Source: CAG-791 sp963593905 (GTDB taxonomy: Bacteria > Bacillota > Clostridia > Lachnospirales > Lachnospiraceae). Taken from it: a DNA stretch of 64,000 bases. Both the position numbers and the translations under genes were made by a program. Below the pieces are notes generated by a model that made no database searches, was not told the DNA's origin, and was given only the letters and a program-made list of their open reading frames with translations. Each line of letters begins with the position of its first letter. The stretch's first letter is position 1. The DNA lies in NCBI GenBank assembly GCA_963593905.1, contig CAVBBL010000005.1:1-64000 (forward strand), given 5' to 3'. Below, piece by piece: positions 15,354 through 23,831 of this stretch.

Positions 15354-16088
15354 TTACAGGATTCCCCGGTCCGTGATCTCTCCCAGCTCCTGTACGGTGA
15401 AATCCAGCTGTGCCTGCTGCGCCGTATCTGTCGCCTTTCTCCCTCGCAGATACAGACAGGTATGCATACCGTAGGCAATGCCGCCCGCCATATCCGAAGT
15501 CATGGAATCCCCAATGATCATGGTCTCCCCGGGCAGGATCTTTTCTTCCCGGCCTTCGTTCAGCTGTGCAAAGGCCTTTTCAAAGAATTCCGGTGCCGGT
15601 TTGGACACTCCCAGCTTTTCCGATATAAAGCAAAAGGAAAAGTAATGCAGCATTTTCCCAAGCTCCATGCGATGCATCTGCTGCTCGTAGGGGCCGTTGC
15701 TGGCAGCGCAGAGAATATACTTCCCGTGTAGGTTTTCCAGCAGCTCCATGGCTCCCTTTTCGGGAATCGCGCTGTTCCAGATCTCCTCTCGAAAGTATTC
15801 CTCAAAAATATGCCCGTCAAAGTCGATGCCCAGCTTCTCAAAGACTATATTCCATCTTCTGTCCTTCAGTTCCGGAAAAGTCAGTTCCTTTTTCTCCAGG
15901 GCAATCCAGAGCTTATCATTTTCCGTCGTAAAGCAGTCAAACATCCAGGGCTCGTATTTCTTCAGACCGTAATGGGCAAAACCCTTCTCCATGGTCTGCT
16001 GCACGTAGGCTTCGAAATTTAAGAGTGTATTGTCCACGTCCATAAAGACCGCTTTTATGGGATATTTCCCCTGTTTTTTCTTATCCAT
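15354..16088 (-). CDS. HAD hydrolase, YjjG-like nucleotidase
   Basis: Phosphatase of the haloacid dehalogenase superfamily (244 aa). Motif I is FMDVDNTLLNF, motif II AASNGPY, motif III the Lys in SKPAPEFF, motif IV IIGDSMTSDM, in the order and spacing of YjjG-type pyrimidine 5'-nucleotidases, which remove non-canonical nucleotides. ATG 16088 follows AAGGAA. The longer frame to 16226 has no supporting ribosome binding site. A TACAAT -10-like sequence lies about 70 bp upstream. The gene is transcribed toward the MATE gene at 13926, 33 bp away. Confidence 0.85.
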   Translation of the reverse strand: MDKKKQGKYPIKAVFMDVDNTLLNFEAYVQQTMEKGFAHYGLKKYEPWMFDCFTTENDKLWIALEKKELTFPELKDRRWNIVFEKLGIDFDGHIFEEYFREEIWNSAIPEKGAMELLENLHGKYILCAASNGPYEQQMHRMELGKMLHYFSFCFISEKLGVSKPAPEFFEKAFAQLNEGREEKILPGETMIIGDSMTSDMAGGIAYGMHTCLYLRGRKATDTAQQAQLDFTVQELGEITDRGIL

Positions 16089-16257
16089 TGATTTTGGTTT
16101 CCTTATCCTGATTGACTCGCCTGTCAGCAATACATATTCCGCTTTATTGTAGCATATAAACGATAAACGATACAATTCACATTCTCTTATGTATATGATA
16201 TGATAAAAGTCCGCGTTAGAATTCACACGCTAATGTGATACTTCGGGGCGCAGCAAA

Positions 16258-16307
16258 ATGTCTCGCATCCTTAGCACTGCGCATCCGCTTTGCATGATGC
16301 GAGACAT
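16258..16307. other. 12-bp inverted repeat in divergent region
   Basis: ATGTCTCGCATC (16258-16269) and GATGCGAGACAT (16296-16307) are perfectly complementary around a 26-nt loop. The gap 16089-16405 separates the HAD gene from the rightward MATE gene and has no coding frame I trust. It may be the MATE leader hairpin or an operator. Confidence 0.5.
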
Positions 16308-16405
16308 CTGCCGCACTCTGGCATATGACCGGGTGTAACCGATCACAAAGTCCGCATCTACTGTACCATTCACATATAGAAATGAAACAAAGAAAGGATT
16401 TTACA

Positions 16406-17785
16406 ATGGCTCAAACTCAATCCAATCCACCCAAAGAAAACAAAATGGGCACCATGCCCATCAAGCGGCTGATTGTCAACATGTCCGTCCCCATGATGAT
16501 CTCCATGCTGGTGCAGGCTCTCTACAATGTAGTCGACTCCATCTTTGTCGCTCAGATCAGTGAGAATGCCCTGGCCGCCGTCACCTTTGCTTTTCCCATG
16601 CAGAATCTGATGATTGCCTTTGCCTCCGGCACCGGCGTAGGTATCAATGCCCTTCTCTCCAAATCTCTGGGAGAGAAAAACTACGAGCACTCCGATGCAG
16701 CAGCAGCCAACGGCCTGCTGCTCACCGTCTTCAATGTTGTTATATTTTTACTCGTCGGCATTTTCCTGGCCAATCCCTTCATTTGCAGCCAGACCTCCGA
16801 TCCGGAGATCATCGCCGCCGGAGATACCTATCTGGGCATCGTCTGTATGCTCTCTGTGGGTCTGTTTTTCCAGATTACCTTTGAGAGACTCCTGCAGTCC
16901 ACCGGACGGACCATGCTCTCCATGTACTCTCAGCTCACCGGTGCCATTATCAACATTATTTTTGACCCCATCATGATCTTCGGTCTGTGTGGCTTCCCTG
17001 CTCTGGGCGTGGCCGGCGCCGCCTACGCCACCGTATTAGGACAGTGTGTGGCTGCTATGCTGGGACTGTTTATGAATGTTCGTTTCAACAAAGAGCTTCA
17101 CTTTTCCCTGAAGCGGGTGCTGCACCCCTCCGCTGCCATCATCCGCAGGATTTATTTTGTAGGCATCCCCTCGATCCTGATGATTTCCATCGGTTCCATC
17201 ATGACCTACTTTATGAATCTGATCCTGGCCGGCTTCTCCACCACCGCCACCGCTGTATTCGGCGTATATTACAAGCTCCAGAGTTTCTTCTTCATGCCGG
17301 TATTCGGCTTGAACAACGGCCTGATCCCGGTGCTGGCCTACAACTACGGTGCCCGCCAGAAAAAGCGTATCGATGACGCTCTAAAGTTTTCCATACTGCT
17401 GGCCCTCTGCATCATGATCTGCGGCACCTTTACCATGGAGCTGCTTCCCGGTCAGCTGCTGCGACTCTTCAGCGCCTCTCCCGAAATGGAGCAGATGGGT
17501 ATCCGCGCTCTGCGCATCATCGCTATTCACTTCCCGCTGGCGGCCTTCGGCATCGTCATGAGTTCCATTTTCCAGGCCTTCAGTCAGAGCATCTACTCCC
17601 TGATTGTCTCCCTGGGCCGTCAGCTGGTAGTACTGATTCCGGTGGCCTGGCTTCTTTCCTTGACTGGCAATGTCAATAATGTCTGGTGGTGCTTTTTCAT
17701 CGCAGAGACCGTATCGCTGCTTCTGTCCATTCTCTTCTTTAAGAGGGTATATAATCAACAGGTACGCCCCCTGGCACAGGATTAA
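16406..17785 (+). CDS. MATE family efflux transporter
   Basis: 459 aa, twelve hydrophobic segments. The start MPIKRLIVNMSVPMMISMLVQALYNVVDSIFVAQI is the classical NorM/DinF-like MATE opening. ATG 16406 follows AGAAAGGA at 7 nt; the upstream extension to 16325 is not supported. It is the only rightward gene between 7.3 and 25 kb, ending at a bidirectional terminator. Substrate unknown. Confidence 0.9.
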   Translation: MAQTQSNPPKENKMGTMPIKRLIVNMSVPMMISMLVQALYNVVDSIFVAQISENALAAVTFAFPMQNLMIAFASGTGVGINALLSKSLGEKNYEHSDAAAANGLLLTVFNVVIFLLVGIFLANPFICSQTSDPEIIAAGDTYLGIVCMLSVGLFFQITFERLLQSTGRTMLSMYSQLTGAIINIIFDPIMIFGLCGFPALGVAGAAYATVLGQCVAAMLGLFMNVRFNKELHFSLKRVLHPSAAIIRRIYFVGIPSILMISIGSIMTYFMNLILAGFSTTATAVFGVYYKLQSFFFMPVFGLNNGLIPVLAYNYGARQKKRIDDALKFSILLALCIMICGTFTMELLPGQLLRLFSASPEMEQMGIRALRIIAIHFPLAAFGIVMSSIFQAFSQSIYSLIVSLGRQLVVLIPVAWLLSLTGNVNNVWWCFFIAETVSLLLSILFFKRVYNQQVRPLAQD

Positions 17786-17798
17786 AGAAATAAAAAAA

Positions 17799-17847
17799 GC
17801 CTCCCCTGCAGAGCTGTCACTTTTCCGACAGCTCCCACAGGGGAGGC
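17799..17847. terminator. Bidirectional terminator
   Basis: GCCTCCCCTG / CAGGGGAGGC outer stem plus GAGCTGTC / GACAGCTC inner stem, with A-run on the left and T-run on the right. It sits between convergent MATE and GPH symporter genes. Confidence 0.92.
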
Positions 17848-17852
17848 TTTTT

Positions 17853-19226
17853 TTATTGCAGCTGTCTGCTAATCTCCGCAGCCTTTTCATCCGTCAGAAT
17901 AAACTTCCTGCGAAACAGAATAAAGGCGATGACCAGTACGATCATGGGAAGCACCGTCATCAAAAGCCGCAGTCCCAGAAGCGTCCGAGCACTCTGAGCT
18001 ACTACTTCGCCGGTTTCCTCCGTATTGCCGGTGAGTCCGATCAGATCCAGTCCCACACCGGTGAGAAATACCGCCACACCGGAGGCCGCCTTTACCACAA
18101 AGGTCTGCATGGAGAAGATCACGCTCTCCTCCCGTCTGCCTGTCTTTAACTGTCCGTAATCTACGCTGTTGGACAAAAACAGCGTCGTCAATACCGTCAG
18201 CATACCGTTGCAGGCAAAGACTACAATGCCTGGAATACTCAATACCGCCAGATTGCCGGAGAAGCCTGTCAGACACAATACCATCAGAACCCCATACCCA
18301 CACAGAGCTGCTGCCAGACTGCCAAGAAAGGTGCTTGTATTGCTCAGTTTCTTTCGAAGCAGCGGATAGAGCACCATCATTCCCAGAATCTGGGCAGCAC
18401 CGCCAATGGTGGAAAACAGCGTATAGCTCCCCTTCCAGCCGGCACCGCCGAAATCATATTTAAAGAAATAGATGATGAAATTGGAAGTCAGATACAGCGC
18501 CGAGTTGATCAGTACAATGGTACCTACAATCACCAGTGCCTGGTCATTGCGAAAGAGGGCGGAGAACATCTCCCCCACAGAAGCTGTCTTCATCTCAGCC
18601 GGTGCTTCCTCCCGCATGGAAGCACAGCAGATGATCTCTGTCACCACAAAGATCACCGCCACCAGCAGCGCCACCATGCGAAAGCCTGCGCGCTCACTGC
18701 TGCCGCCAAGAACGCCTACAAGAAGCATGGTAAACATCGCGATCAAGGCAGAACCCACGCCTGCACAGGTCCGTCCTACCACCGAGAGATTTTCCCGGTC
18801 TGCCGGAGTCTTTGTGACCGCCGGGATCATGGACCAATAGGGGATGTCCATCATGGTATAGGTAACACCCCAGAGTACATAGATGACACCGAAGTACACC
18901 ATCAAGCCAGTCCCCTCCATGGAAGGTGCCGCAAAAAGAGCATACAGCACCAATGCATTGAGGATAGTGCCGGATAAGATCCAGGGACGGAAACGTCCCC
19001 ATTTTGATCTGGTCTTCGCCACCAGTACGCCCATGAAAGGATCATTAAAAGCATCAAAGATCCTGGCTCCCATCAGCACCAGCCCTACAAAGGTAGCGGA
19101 CAGTCCCAGTATATCCTGGTAAAAATACATGACATAAGAAGAGGAAAGGGCATAGACCATGTCCTTTCCTACCGCGCCGATACCGAATGCTGCTTTTTGC
19201 CTGCCTGTCAGTTTCATTTCTTTCAT
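17853..19226 (-). CDS. GPH family sugar:cation symporter (MelB-like)
   Basis: Twelve-helix glycoside-pentoside-hexuronide:cation symporter, 457 aa. The N-terminus FGIGAVGKDMVYALSSSYVMYFYQDILG and the loop FDAFNDPFMGVLVAKTRSKWGRFRPW are diagnostic for the family. No glycosidase is adjacent, so the substrate is open. It starts at ATG 19226. The 157-bp gap to the acetyltransferase gene (19227-19383) contains no other gene. Confidence 0.9.
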   Translation of the reverse strand: MKEMKLTGRQKAAFGIGAVGKDMVYALSSSYVMYFYQDILGLSATFVGLVLMGARIFDAFNDPFMGVLVAKTRSKWGRFRPWILSGTILNALVLYALFAAPSMEGTGLMVYFGVIYVLWGVTYTMMDIPYWSMIPAVTKTPADRENLSVVGRTCAGVGSALIAMFTMLLVGVLGGSSERAGFRMVALLVAVIFVVTEIICCASMREEAPAEMKTASVGEMFSALFRNDQALVIVGTIVLINSALYLTSNFIIYFFKYDFGGAGWKGSYTLFSTIGGAAQILGMMVLYPLLRKKLSNTSTFLGSLAAALCGYGVLMVLCLTGFSGNLAVLSIPGIVVFACNGMLTVLTTLFLSNSVDYGQLKTGRREESVIFSMQTFVVKAASGVAVFLTGVGLDLIGLTGNTEETGEVVAQSARTLLGLRLLMTVLPMIVLVIAFILFRRKFILTDEKAAEISRQLQ

Positions 19227-19383
19227 CGTTACCCCCTATACTGCCGTTTGTCTGCGGCGATATGCTATACTCCCCGGATGCAGCGCCCCACGCCGCATCC
19301 GATCATACACTGCGATAACAGCTGTCATCCCGGCTGTCATTCTGAAGTTTCCCCAAGAGATATTTACTTTCAAAATCGGCCCA

Positions 19384-19938
19384 TCAGCTCCGCAGATATT
19401 TCACCCAATCCCGGTCCGGCTCTCTGGGCGGTATCTCATGTTCCCCAATAGATTTTTCATAATAAAGCATGTTATGCCAGGCGCCGTTTTTGTAACCTGT
19501 ATTGGTATTCATGCCCACCAGCTTAAACCCCATAGCCTCATGGAGATGATTGCTGGCTGGATTGCCCTGTGTCACCACACTGTAGGCATTCTGGATTCCC
19601 TGCGCAGTTAAAATCTCCAGCAAGGTTTCCATCAGCCTCCTGCCAAGGCCATGGCCTGCGTGGGCACCTGCAATGTAGATAGACAGCTCGACATCCCAGC
19701 GATAGGCAGCTCTTTGGGCAAAAGGTCCTGCATAGGCATAGGCCACCGGCACACTGCCTCCCTCCGGCACCGCCACGATATAGGGATATTTCTCCACGGT
19801 GCTGCGGATCCGTTCTCTGAATTCCTCCGCCGTGGGAAGGACCTCTTCAAAGGTGATGTTGGTATGAATGTACTCCCCATACACCGCCAAAAGTGCCTCG
19901 GCGTCCTCTTCCCCGGCTGCTCGTATACTATAGTTCAT
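19384..19938 (-). CDS. GNAT N-acetyltransferase, phosphinothricin-type
   Basis: Acetyl-CoA-dependent N-acetyltransferase of 184 aa. It has the GNAT acetyl-CoA loop as HAGHGLGRRLM (about residue 93) and the closing segment NHLHEAMGFKLVGM. The early region ITFEEVLPTAEEFRERI resembles phosphinothricin/methionine-sulfone acetyltransferases (Pat/YncA type). The natural substrate is unknown; it may be an amino-acid analogue. ATG 19938 follows GAGGTAACC. A repeat element fills the gap upstream. Confidence 0.85.
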   Translation of the reverse strand: MNYSIRAAGEEDAEALLAVYGEYIHTNITFEEVLPTAEEFRERIRSTVEKYPYIVAVPEGGSVPVAYAYAGPFAQRAAYRWDVELSIYIAGAHAGHGLGRRLMETLLEILTAQGIQNAYSVVTQGNPASNHLHEAMGFKLVGMNTNTGYKNGAWHNMLYYEKSIGEHEIPPREPDRDWVKYLRS

Positions 19939-19951
19939 GGTTACCTCTATA

Positions 19952-20003
19952 GCCGCAGCTTGCCTGCGGCTTCGTGAAGAGAATTTCGCGCAGGCGAATT
20001 CTC
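19952..20003 (-). repeat. Modular 5'-UTR repeat before the acetyltransferase gene
   Basis: Module 1 GCCGCAG...CTGCGGC (19952-19970) and module 2 GAGAATT...AATTCTC (19979-20003). Directly upstream is the ribosome binding site of the acetyltransferase gene. Confidence 0.8.
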
Positions 20004-20039
20004 CGATGCGGTTCTACATGGATGACGCCTGCAGCCTCC

Positions 20040-20366
20040 TTATTCCACGCTGGCGGAAATACCCACCTCATCTGCAGAAGTGACCTCCACCGCGCCGTCA
20101 TGGTACTTCACAGTGACCACACATTCTGTTCCGTCCTCTGCCTGCAGGGTGAAATCATAGTCTCCTTCCTTATTCAGGGTGACGAAGACCTCCTGGTCAT
20201 TGACACCGCCGTTTAAGGTTCCCTCCGGAATACTGGTCACCTGATAGGTACCGATGCCATCCACTGTAAAGCGAACCGTCTTCTTTTTGCCGCATCCAAA
20301 GAGCAGGATGCTCATAGTTACCAGTACCAAAATCAATGCTAAGGCTCTTTTTGTAGTTTTCTTCAT
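20040..20366 (-). CDS. Small lipoprotein
   Basis: Hypothetical lipoprotein of 108 aa. Signal MKKTTKRALALILVLVTMSILLFGCG (lipobox LFGC) followed by a beta-rich domain of about 80 aa (VRFTVDGIGTYQVTSIPEGTL...). The frame open to 20444 would translate a repeat element; ATG 20366 has AAAGGAAAG. It lies between the D,D-carboxypeptidase and acetyltransferase genes, all leftward and separated only by repeat modules. Family not recognised. Confidence 0.78.
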   Translation of the reverse strand: MKKTTKRALALILVLVTMSILLFGCGKKKTVRFTVDGIGTYQVTSIPEGTLNGGVNDQEVFVTLNKEGDYDFTLQAEDGTECVVTVKYHDGAVEVTSADEVGISASVE

Positions 20367-20380
20367 ACTTTCCTTTCTGT

Positions 20381-20433
20381 GCTGCAGCTTGTCTGCAGCA
20401 CCGTGAGGAGAATTTCGCGCAGGCGAATTCTCC
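20381..20433 (-). repeat. Modular 5'-UTR repeat before the small lipoprotein gene
   Basis: Module 1 GCTGCAG...CTGCAGC (20381-20399) and module 2 GGAGAATT...AATTCTCC (20407-20433). In module 1 the arm bases differ from other copies (GCTGCAG for GCCGCAG) on both sides, a compensatory change that keeps pairing. Confidence 0.8.
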
Positions 20434-20459
20434 GATGCGATCATGCAAGGATGGCATTA

Positions 20460-21752
20460 CTATTCAAAATTTGCGCCTTCCTCACCTGACGTCTCTGCTG
20501 CGCTCTCGCTATTTTCTGTATCTGCAATATCTCCTGTCTCTGTGCTGCCAGCCTCACCGCTGCCGCCCGGCACGAAACGCTTGTAGATGGCCGCATGGTC
20601 ATAGATGCACCGCCAGCCGCTGGTGGCTGCTGCCGTCACGCAGATATAACCATTACCCTCCGGATCCGTAGCATAGCTGGCTGCGCAGTTGCCGGACTGG
20701 GCCACATAACCGGTCTTAGCTCCCAATACAAAACCGCTGCCGGAATCCTTATCCTCAATGCGGCGCAGGAACCAGTTGGAGATCAGGATTCCTTCCGGAT
20801 GCTCTGTGGTGGAGGACGTAGTGTAGGTATGCGCCGACAGCACCTCCCGCAGGAAATCATCCTTCATGGCCTCATTGAGAATGACCGCCATGTCATAGGG
20901 CGTGCAGTACAGATCTTCCTCATAGACACCCACACAGTTAGTGAAATGGGCGGAATCTGCGATTCCCAGCTCCTGCAGCTTGGCATTCATCCATTCCACA
21001 AAGGCCTCCTGGGATCCCGCCGTATAATCCGCCAGTCCCATTGCCGCATCGGCACCGGAGCAGAGGATCGTCCCATAGAACAGATCCCGGATTGTGGGCT
21101 TCTCACCCACAGAAAATCCCACAATACTGCACTCATTTTTAAAGCTGTAGTCCGTCTCTGTGTAGGTGATCTCGAAGGTATCATCCAGGTTATCTACATG
21201 CTCTTTCGCCACTAATATCGTCAGTATCTTAGTCATGGAGGCAGGAACGATCCGTGCATTGGGATTCCCTTTTTCTGCAATAATGCTGCCGTCCTTTACC
21301 GAGAAAAGCACTGCCGTGGCACTGTCCAGTTCCTCATTCATCTGCACCGTGGCACTGTTTTCCACAGACTGCAGCATCACCGGTCCTTCCTCGGTCACCG
21401 CTTCCTCCGTGCTCTCTGCAGATGCCTCTTCCTGCACTGCCGCTTCTTCCGTCACCTGCATCTGTTCCCGGTCCTGAGCTGCCGCCTGCACGTTTTTCTG
21501 ATGATCCTGATAGATGAAAAATCCCGCCGCACTGCAGATGATCACCGCCGCGGCGCCGCAAACGCAGATTCTTTGCAGCAGTCTCCTGCGTTTCTTCCGC
21601 CTGCGTCTCTCCTGCCGTATAGCCTTTCGTCTGGCAATCTCCTCTTCTATCGCATCCTCATCTTCATAATCATCATATTGTCCCTGCGCATCCCGGTTTC
21701 TTTCTCTCTCATACTCCCAATCCCGGTCGTCATACTGCTCATTATATCTCAT
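20460..21752 (-). CDS. D-alanyl-D-alanine carboxypeptidase (S11), N-anchored
   Basis: Penicillin-binding-type enzyme trimming peptidoglycan stem peptides, 430 aa. Residues 1-60 are a highly charged cytoplasmic region rich in Tyr, Asp, Glu and Arg; 61-80 is a single membrane helix; 81-130 an acidic linker. The catalytic domain has SMTK (Ser172, Lys175) and KTG (346-348). The middle SxN motif reads SGA (232-234), so the usual Asn is Ala. It is anchored at the N-terminus rather than by a C-terminal amphipathic helix. ATG 21752 has AGGA at 8 nt. Confidence 0.87.
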   Translation of the reverse strand: MRYNEQYDDRDWEYERERNRDAQGQYDDYEDEDAIEEEIARRKAIRQERRRRKKRRRLLQRICVCGAAAVIICSAAGFFIYQDHQKNVQAAAQDREQMQVTEEAAVQEEASAESTEEAVTEEGPVMLQSVENSATVQMNEELDSATAVLFSVKDGSIIAEKGNPNARIVPASMTKILTILVAKEHVDNLDDTFEITYTETDYSFKNECSIVGFSVGEKPTIRDLFYGTILCSGADAAMGLADYTAGSQEAFVEWMNAKLQELGIADSAHFTNCVGVYEEDLYCTPYDMAVILNEAMKDDFLREVLSAHTYTTSSTTEHPEGILISNWFLRRIEDKDSGSGFVLGAKTGYVAQSGNCAASYATDPEGNGYICVTAAATSGWRCIYDHAAIYKRFVPGGSGEAGSTETGDIADTENSESAAETSGEEGANFE

Positions 21753-22095
21753 CCATTATGTCCTATATCCCTTATTGATACAGCCTGCTGTTCCTGCCGG
21801 ATCAGCCTTGGCCTGTCCTATCCCTGCCTATCTTCCCCACTGATATACAGATCTTCCATCTCTTTCTATCCGGCAACTGCCGTATTTCTTTTCACTGACG
21901 GCACCTTTGCATATCCATACTCATACCAAAGAGACATAAAACGGCAGTCTGCAAAGCAATTACATAACATTTATTATCTTTCTTCCTGCCGCTTTATGCA
22001 AGGCATGATTTCACATATAGTAACCATTCTCAGAGCCAGGCAAAATTTTATGTGCCGATAGGAAAGCTCTGCTGTTCGCAACGGCTCATACAACA

Positions 22096-22136
22096 ACACC
22101 TTCCCGCCGCCAAACATCCACGCAGCAGGAAGGTGT
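22096..22136 (-). terminator. Candidate terminator of pgi
   Basis: ACACCTTCC / GGAAGGTGT arms with a 23-nt loop; the minus-strand tail TTGTTG is a weak T-run. The gene-free stretch 21753-22270 otherwise holds AT- and pyrimidine-rich DNA and the 14-bp repeats below. Confidence 0.5.
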
Positions 22137-22142
22137 CTTTGA

Positions 22143-22254
22143 TTTTCTATATGATATTTTCTATATGATATTTCCTATATAACATCTTAGTTATGACATT
22201 TTCGCTATGATATTTTTGTTATCATATTCTCTTTATCATATCTTTGCTATAAGT
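22143..22254. repeat. Eight degenerate 14-bp tandem repeats
   Basis: Consecutive 14-mers: TTTTCTATATGATA twice, then TTTCCTATATAACA, TCTTAGTTATGACA, TTTTCGCTATGATA, TTTTTGTTATCATA, TTCTCTTTATCATA, TCTTTGCTATAAGT. The phase is exact with no indels. They lie in the 3' UTR of pgi between its stop (22271) and the terminator-like stem. Function unknown. Confidence 0.9.
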
Positions 22255-22270
22255 CTGTCTTTGTTCAGCA

Positions 22271-23617
22271 CTACAGTCTCTTTAAAAGTTCCTCTCTCTG
22301 TGCCTCATAACCGGGCTTGCCGAGAAGAGCGAACATGTTCTTCTTGTAGCTCTCTACACCGGGCTGATTGAAAGGATTGATTGCCAGGGTATAGCCGCTG
22401 ACGCCGCAGGCGAACTCAAAGAAATAGAAGAGCTGTCCCAGATAGAACTCATTCTGCTCCGGAATGCGAACCATCAGATTCGGCACCTGTCCGTCTGTGT
22501 GTGCCAGAATCGTGCCATTCATCGCACTCTTATTGACAAAGTCCATGGTCTTGCCGGCCAGATAATTAAGGCCGTCCAGATCCTCTGCTGCCTCTTCGAT
22601 GGTGATGGTCTTTCTGCTCTTTTCCACATTCAGAACAGTCTCAAACATGATGCGGGCGCCGTCCTGAATAAACTGACCCATAGAATGCAGATCGGTGGTC
22701 AGATCCACGCTGGCCGGAAACAGTCCTCTCTGGTCCTTGCCCTCAGACTCACCGTAGAGCTGCTTCCACCACTCGGATACGTAGTGTACGCTGGGCTCAT
22801 AGTTTGCCAGAATCTCTACACTCTTACCCTTACGCAGCATAATGTTGCGGATAGCTGCATACATCAGTGCGTCATTCTCCTCATAAGGAGTATTGAGTGC
22901 CAGCTCTCTGGCTGCAGCTGCACCCTGCATCAGCTGATCGATATCAGCGCCGGAAACTGCGATGGGCAGAAGGCCTACTGCAGTCAATACAGAATAACGG
23001 CCGCCTACATCATCCGGCACTACAAAGGTCTCATAACCTTCCTGGGTGGCGAGATTCTTTAATGCTCCCTTTGCCTTGTCGGTGGTAGCATAAATTCTCT
23101 TCGCAGCACCCTCTTTGCCGTACTTCTTCTCCGCCATTTCCTTAAAGATTCTAAAGGCGATGGCAGGCTCTGTAGTGGTGCCGGACTTGGAGATGACATT
23201 GACAGAAAAGTCTCTGTCTCCCACAGTCTCGATCAGATCTGCCAGATAGGTAGCGCTGATGGAATTACCGCAATAGTAGATCTCGGGTGTCTTGCGAACG
23301 CTCTTATCCACATTATTGTAAAAGCTGTGACGCAGGAACTCGATGGCCGCACGGGCACCTAAATAGGAGCCGCCGATGCCGATGACGATCAATACATCGG
23401 AGTCTTCCTGGATTCTGGACGCTGCCTTCTTAATACGGTCAAACTCTTCTTTATCATAATCCACCGGCAGATCGATCCAGCCTAAGAAATCATTGCCTGC
23501 ACCAGTCTTCTGTACCAGAGTATCCTTGGCCAGTTCGATGGCAGACTTCATCTGCGCGATCTCTTCATCTCTTACAAAAACGCCTGCTTTGGAATAATCT
23601 AAACTAATCTTCTCCAT
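22271..23617 (-). CDS. pgi: Glucose-6-phosphate isomerase
   Basis: Glycolytic interconversion of glucose 6-phosphate and fructose 6-phosphate (448 aa, the size of Firmicute Pgi). The sugar-phosphate isomerase domain shows VIGIGGSYLGARAAIEFL near residue 80, ISKSGTTTEPA, and the C-terminal AINPFNQPGVESYK. ATG 23617 has GAAAGG upstream; the 13-codon extension to 23656 is repeat DNA. It is followed on the same strand by nothing within 500 bp and preceded by fba, which has its own terminator. Confidence 0.96.
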   Translation of the reverse strand: MEKISLDYSKAGVFVRDEEIAQMKSAIELAKDTLVQKTGAGNDFLGWIDLPVDYDKEEFDRIKKAASRIQEDSDVLIVIGIGGSYLGARAAIEFLRHSFYNNVDKSVRKTPEIYYCGNSISATYLADLIETVGDRDFSVNVISKSGTTTEPAIAFRIFKEMAEKKYGKEGAAKRIYATTDKAKGALKNLATQEGYETFVVPDDVGGRYSVLTAVGLLPIAVSGADIDQLMQGAAAARELALNTPYEENDALMYAAIRNIMLRKGKSVEILANYEPSVHYVSEWWKQLYGESEGKDQRGLFPASVDLTTDLHSMGQFIQDGARIMFETVLNVEKSRKTITIEEAAEDLDGLNYLAGKTMDFVNKSAMNGTILAHTDGQVPNLMVRIPEQNEFYLGQLFYFFEFACGVSGYTLAINPFNQPGVESYKKNMFALLGKPGYEAQREELLKRL

Positions 23618-23632
23618 TGCTTTCCTTTCTAT

Positions 23633-23685
23633 GCCGCAGCTCATCTGCGACAGCATGAGGAGAATTACGCACAGGCGAATTCTCC
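23633..23685 (-). repeat. Modular 5'-UTR repeat before pgi
   Basis: Decayed module 1 (GCCGCAG with GCGAC) at 23633-23650 and module 2 GGAGAATT/AATTCTCC at 23659-23685, just upstream of the pgi ribosome binding site. Confidence 0.7.
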
Positions 23686-23778
23686 GATGTAATCCTATCT
23701 TTTTGTGTAACCGCTCTCAGTTTATCAGTGTGTTAAAAATTATGCAAGTCAACGATTGCACAAAGAAGACATGCAAAA

Positions 23779-23810
23779 CCCCGGCAATGAACGCAAATTC
23801 ACCGCCGGGG
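23779..23810 (-). terminator. Terminator of fba
   Basis: CCCCGGC / GCCGGGG stem with AAAA on its left, giving GGGGTTTT on the minus strand, and CTTTTTC on its right, so termination in both directions is possible. Confidence 0.85.
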
Positions 23811-23831
23811 CTTTTTCTTTATGCTATTGCA

